Shown here: positions 14,176-14,297 of the stretch, piece after piece
Position numbering within the stretch: position 1 is the first letter of the stretch
Layout: each line of letters begins with the position of its first letter
From: Caryophanales bacterium UBA4365
Lineage (GTDB): Bacteria; Bacillota_I; Bacilli_A; RFN20; CAG-826
Direction: 5' to 3'
Assembly: GCA_002393905.1 (NCBI GenBank)
Contig: DGSJ01000020.1
Span: forward strand, 1-14,297
Length of the DNA: 14,297 bases
Program-made: the position numbers and the translations under genes
The notes under the pieces: generated by a model
What the model saw: the letters and a program-made list of their open reading frames with translations, nothing else
What the model was told of the DNA's origin: nothing
The model's database searches: none

Positions 14176-14297
14176 ATGTACGCTATCATTGAAACTGGTG
14201 GAAAACAAGTTCGCGTCGAAGTCGGACAAAAGGTTTTTGTTGAAAAACTTGACGTTGAAGAAAACAAATCTGTTGATTTTGACAAAGTTCTTCTCGT
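14176..14297 (+). CDS. rplU: 50S ribosomal protein L21, 3' partial
   Basis: The frame starts at ATG 14176 with GAGGT (14165-14169) upstream and runs off the window after 40 complete codons. The N-terminus MYAIIETGGKQVRVEVGQKV is the highly conserved start of L21, a protein that binds 23S rRNA in the large subunit. In Bacillus, rplU is followed by ysxB and rpmA, so these are expected beyond the edge; radC lies in the same wider neighbourhood there too. Confidence 0.97.
   Translation, partial: MYAIIETGGKQVRVEVGQKVFVEKLDVEENKSVDFDKVLL

Noticed and set aside
1..14297. CRISPR arrays, insertion sequences, tRNA or rRNA genes, prophage or defence genes
   Set aside because: No spaced direct repeats, transposase-like frames, cloverleaf folds or rRNA stretches were seen on reading both strands.

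Overview
The window is an AT-rich chromosomal segment of a low-GC Gram-positive bacterium. TGA works as a stop codon throughout, Shine-Dalgarno sites are strong (AGGAGG type), a T-box controls alaS, and the order alaS-ruvX-DUF1292-greA follows the Bacilli pattern. An uncultivated Bacilli or Erysipelotrichia-like gut lineage is my best guess; it is an inference, because no rRNA gene is present.

Layout. At 1-218 is the 3' end of a probable lysophospholipid acyltransferase gene, converging on and slightly overlapping an rsmF-type rRNA methyltransferase gene (183-1460, minus). Divergent from that runs a tight operon of pyrimidine-nucleoside phosphorylase, D-aminoacyl-tRNA deacylase and tRNA 2-thiouridylase (1559-4439), closed by a two-way terminator. 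From 4469 to 9006 lies an accessory module: a three-gene ABC importer of the TrpXYZ type on the minus strand (substrate-binding lipoprotein, permease, ATPase), and divergent from it a tryptophan synthase beta chain carrying an N-terminal helix-turn-helix domain. From 9040 on comes housekeeping: a T-box leader and alaS, ruvX, a DUF1292 gene, greA with its own terminator, a small membrane-peptide gene coupled to radC, and an L21-type leader before the start of rplU, which is cut by the window end.

How it fits together. Most genes serve translation and RNA quality: tRNA thiolation, D-amino-acid removal, tRNA charging, rRNA methylation and ribosomal protein L21. The unusual part is the tryptophan-like module. 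No trpA or other trp gene is present, so the HTH-TrpB could make tryptophan from imported or scavenged indole plus serine while also acting as a DNA-binding regulator of the divergent transporter. An inverted repeat lies over the predicted -35 of the transporter promoter. This enzyme-regulator idea is inferred from domain content and layout and is the main lead of the window. Other leads are a roughly 75-residue charged insertion inside the transporter ATPase, eight non-lipid cysteines in its binding protein, and the unannotated 57-residue peptide before radC.
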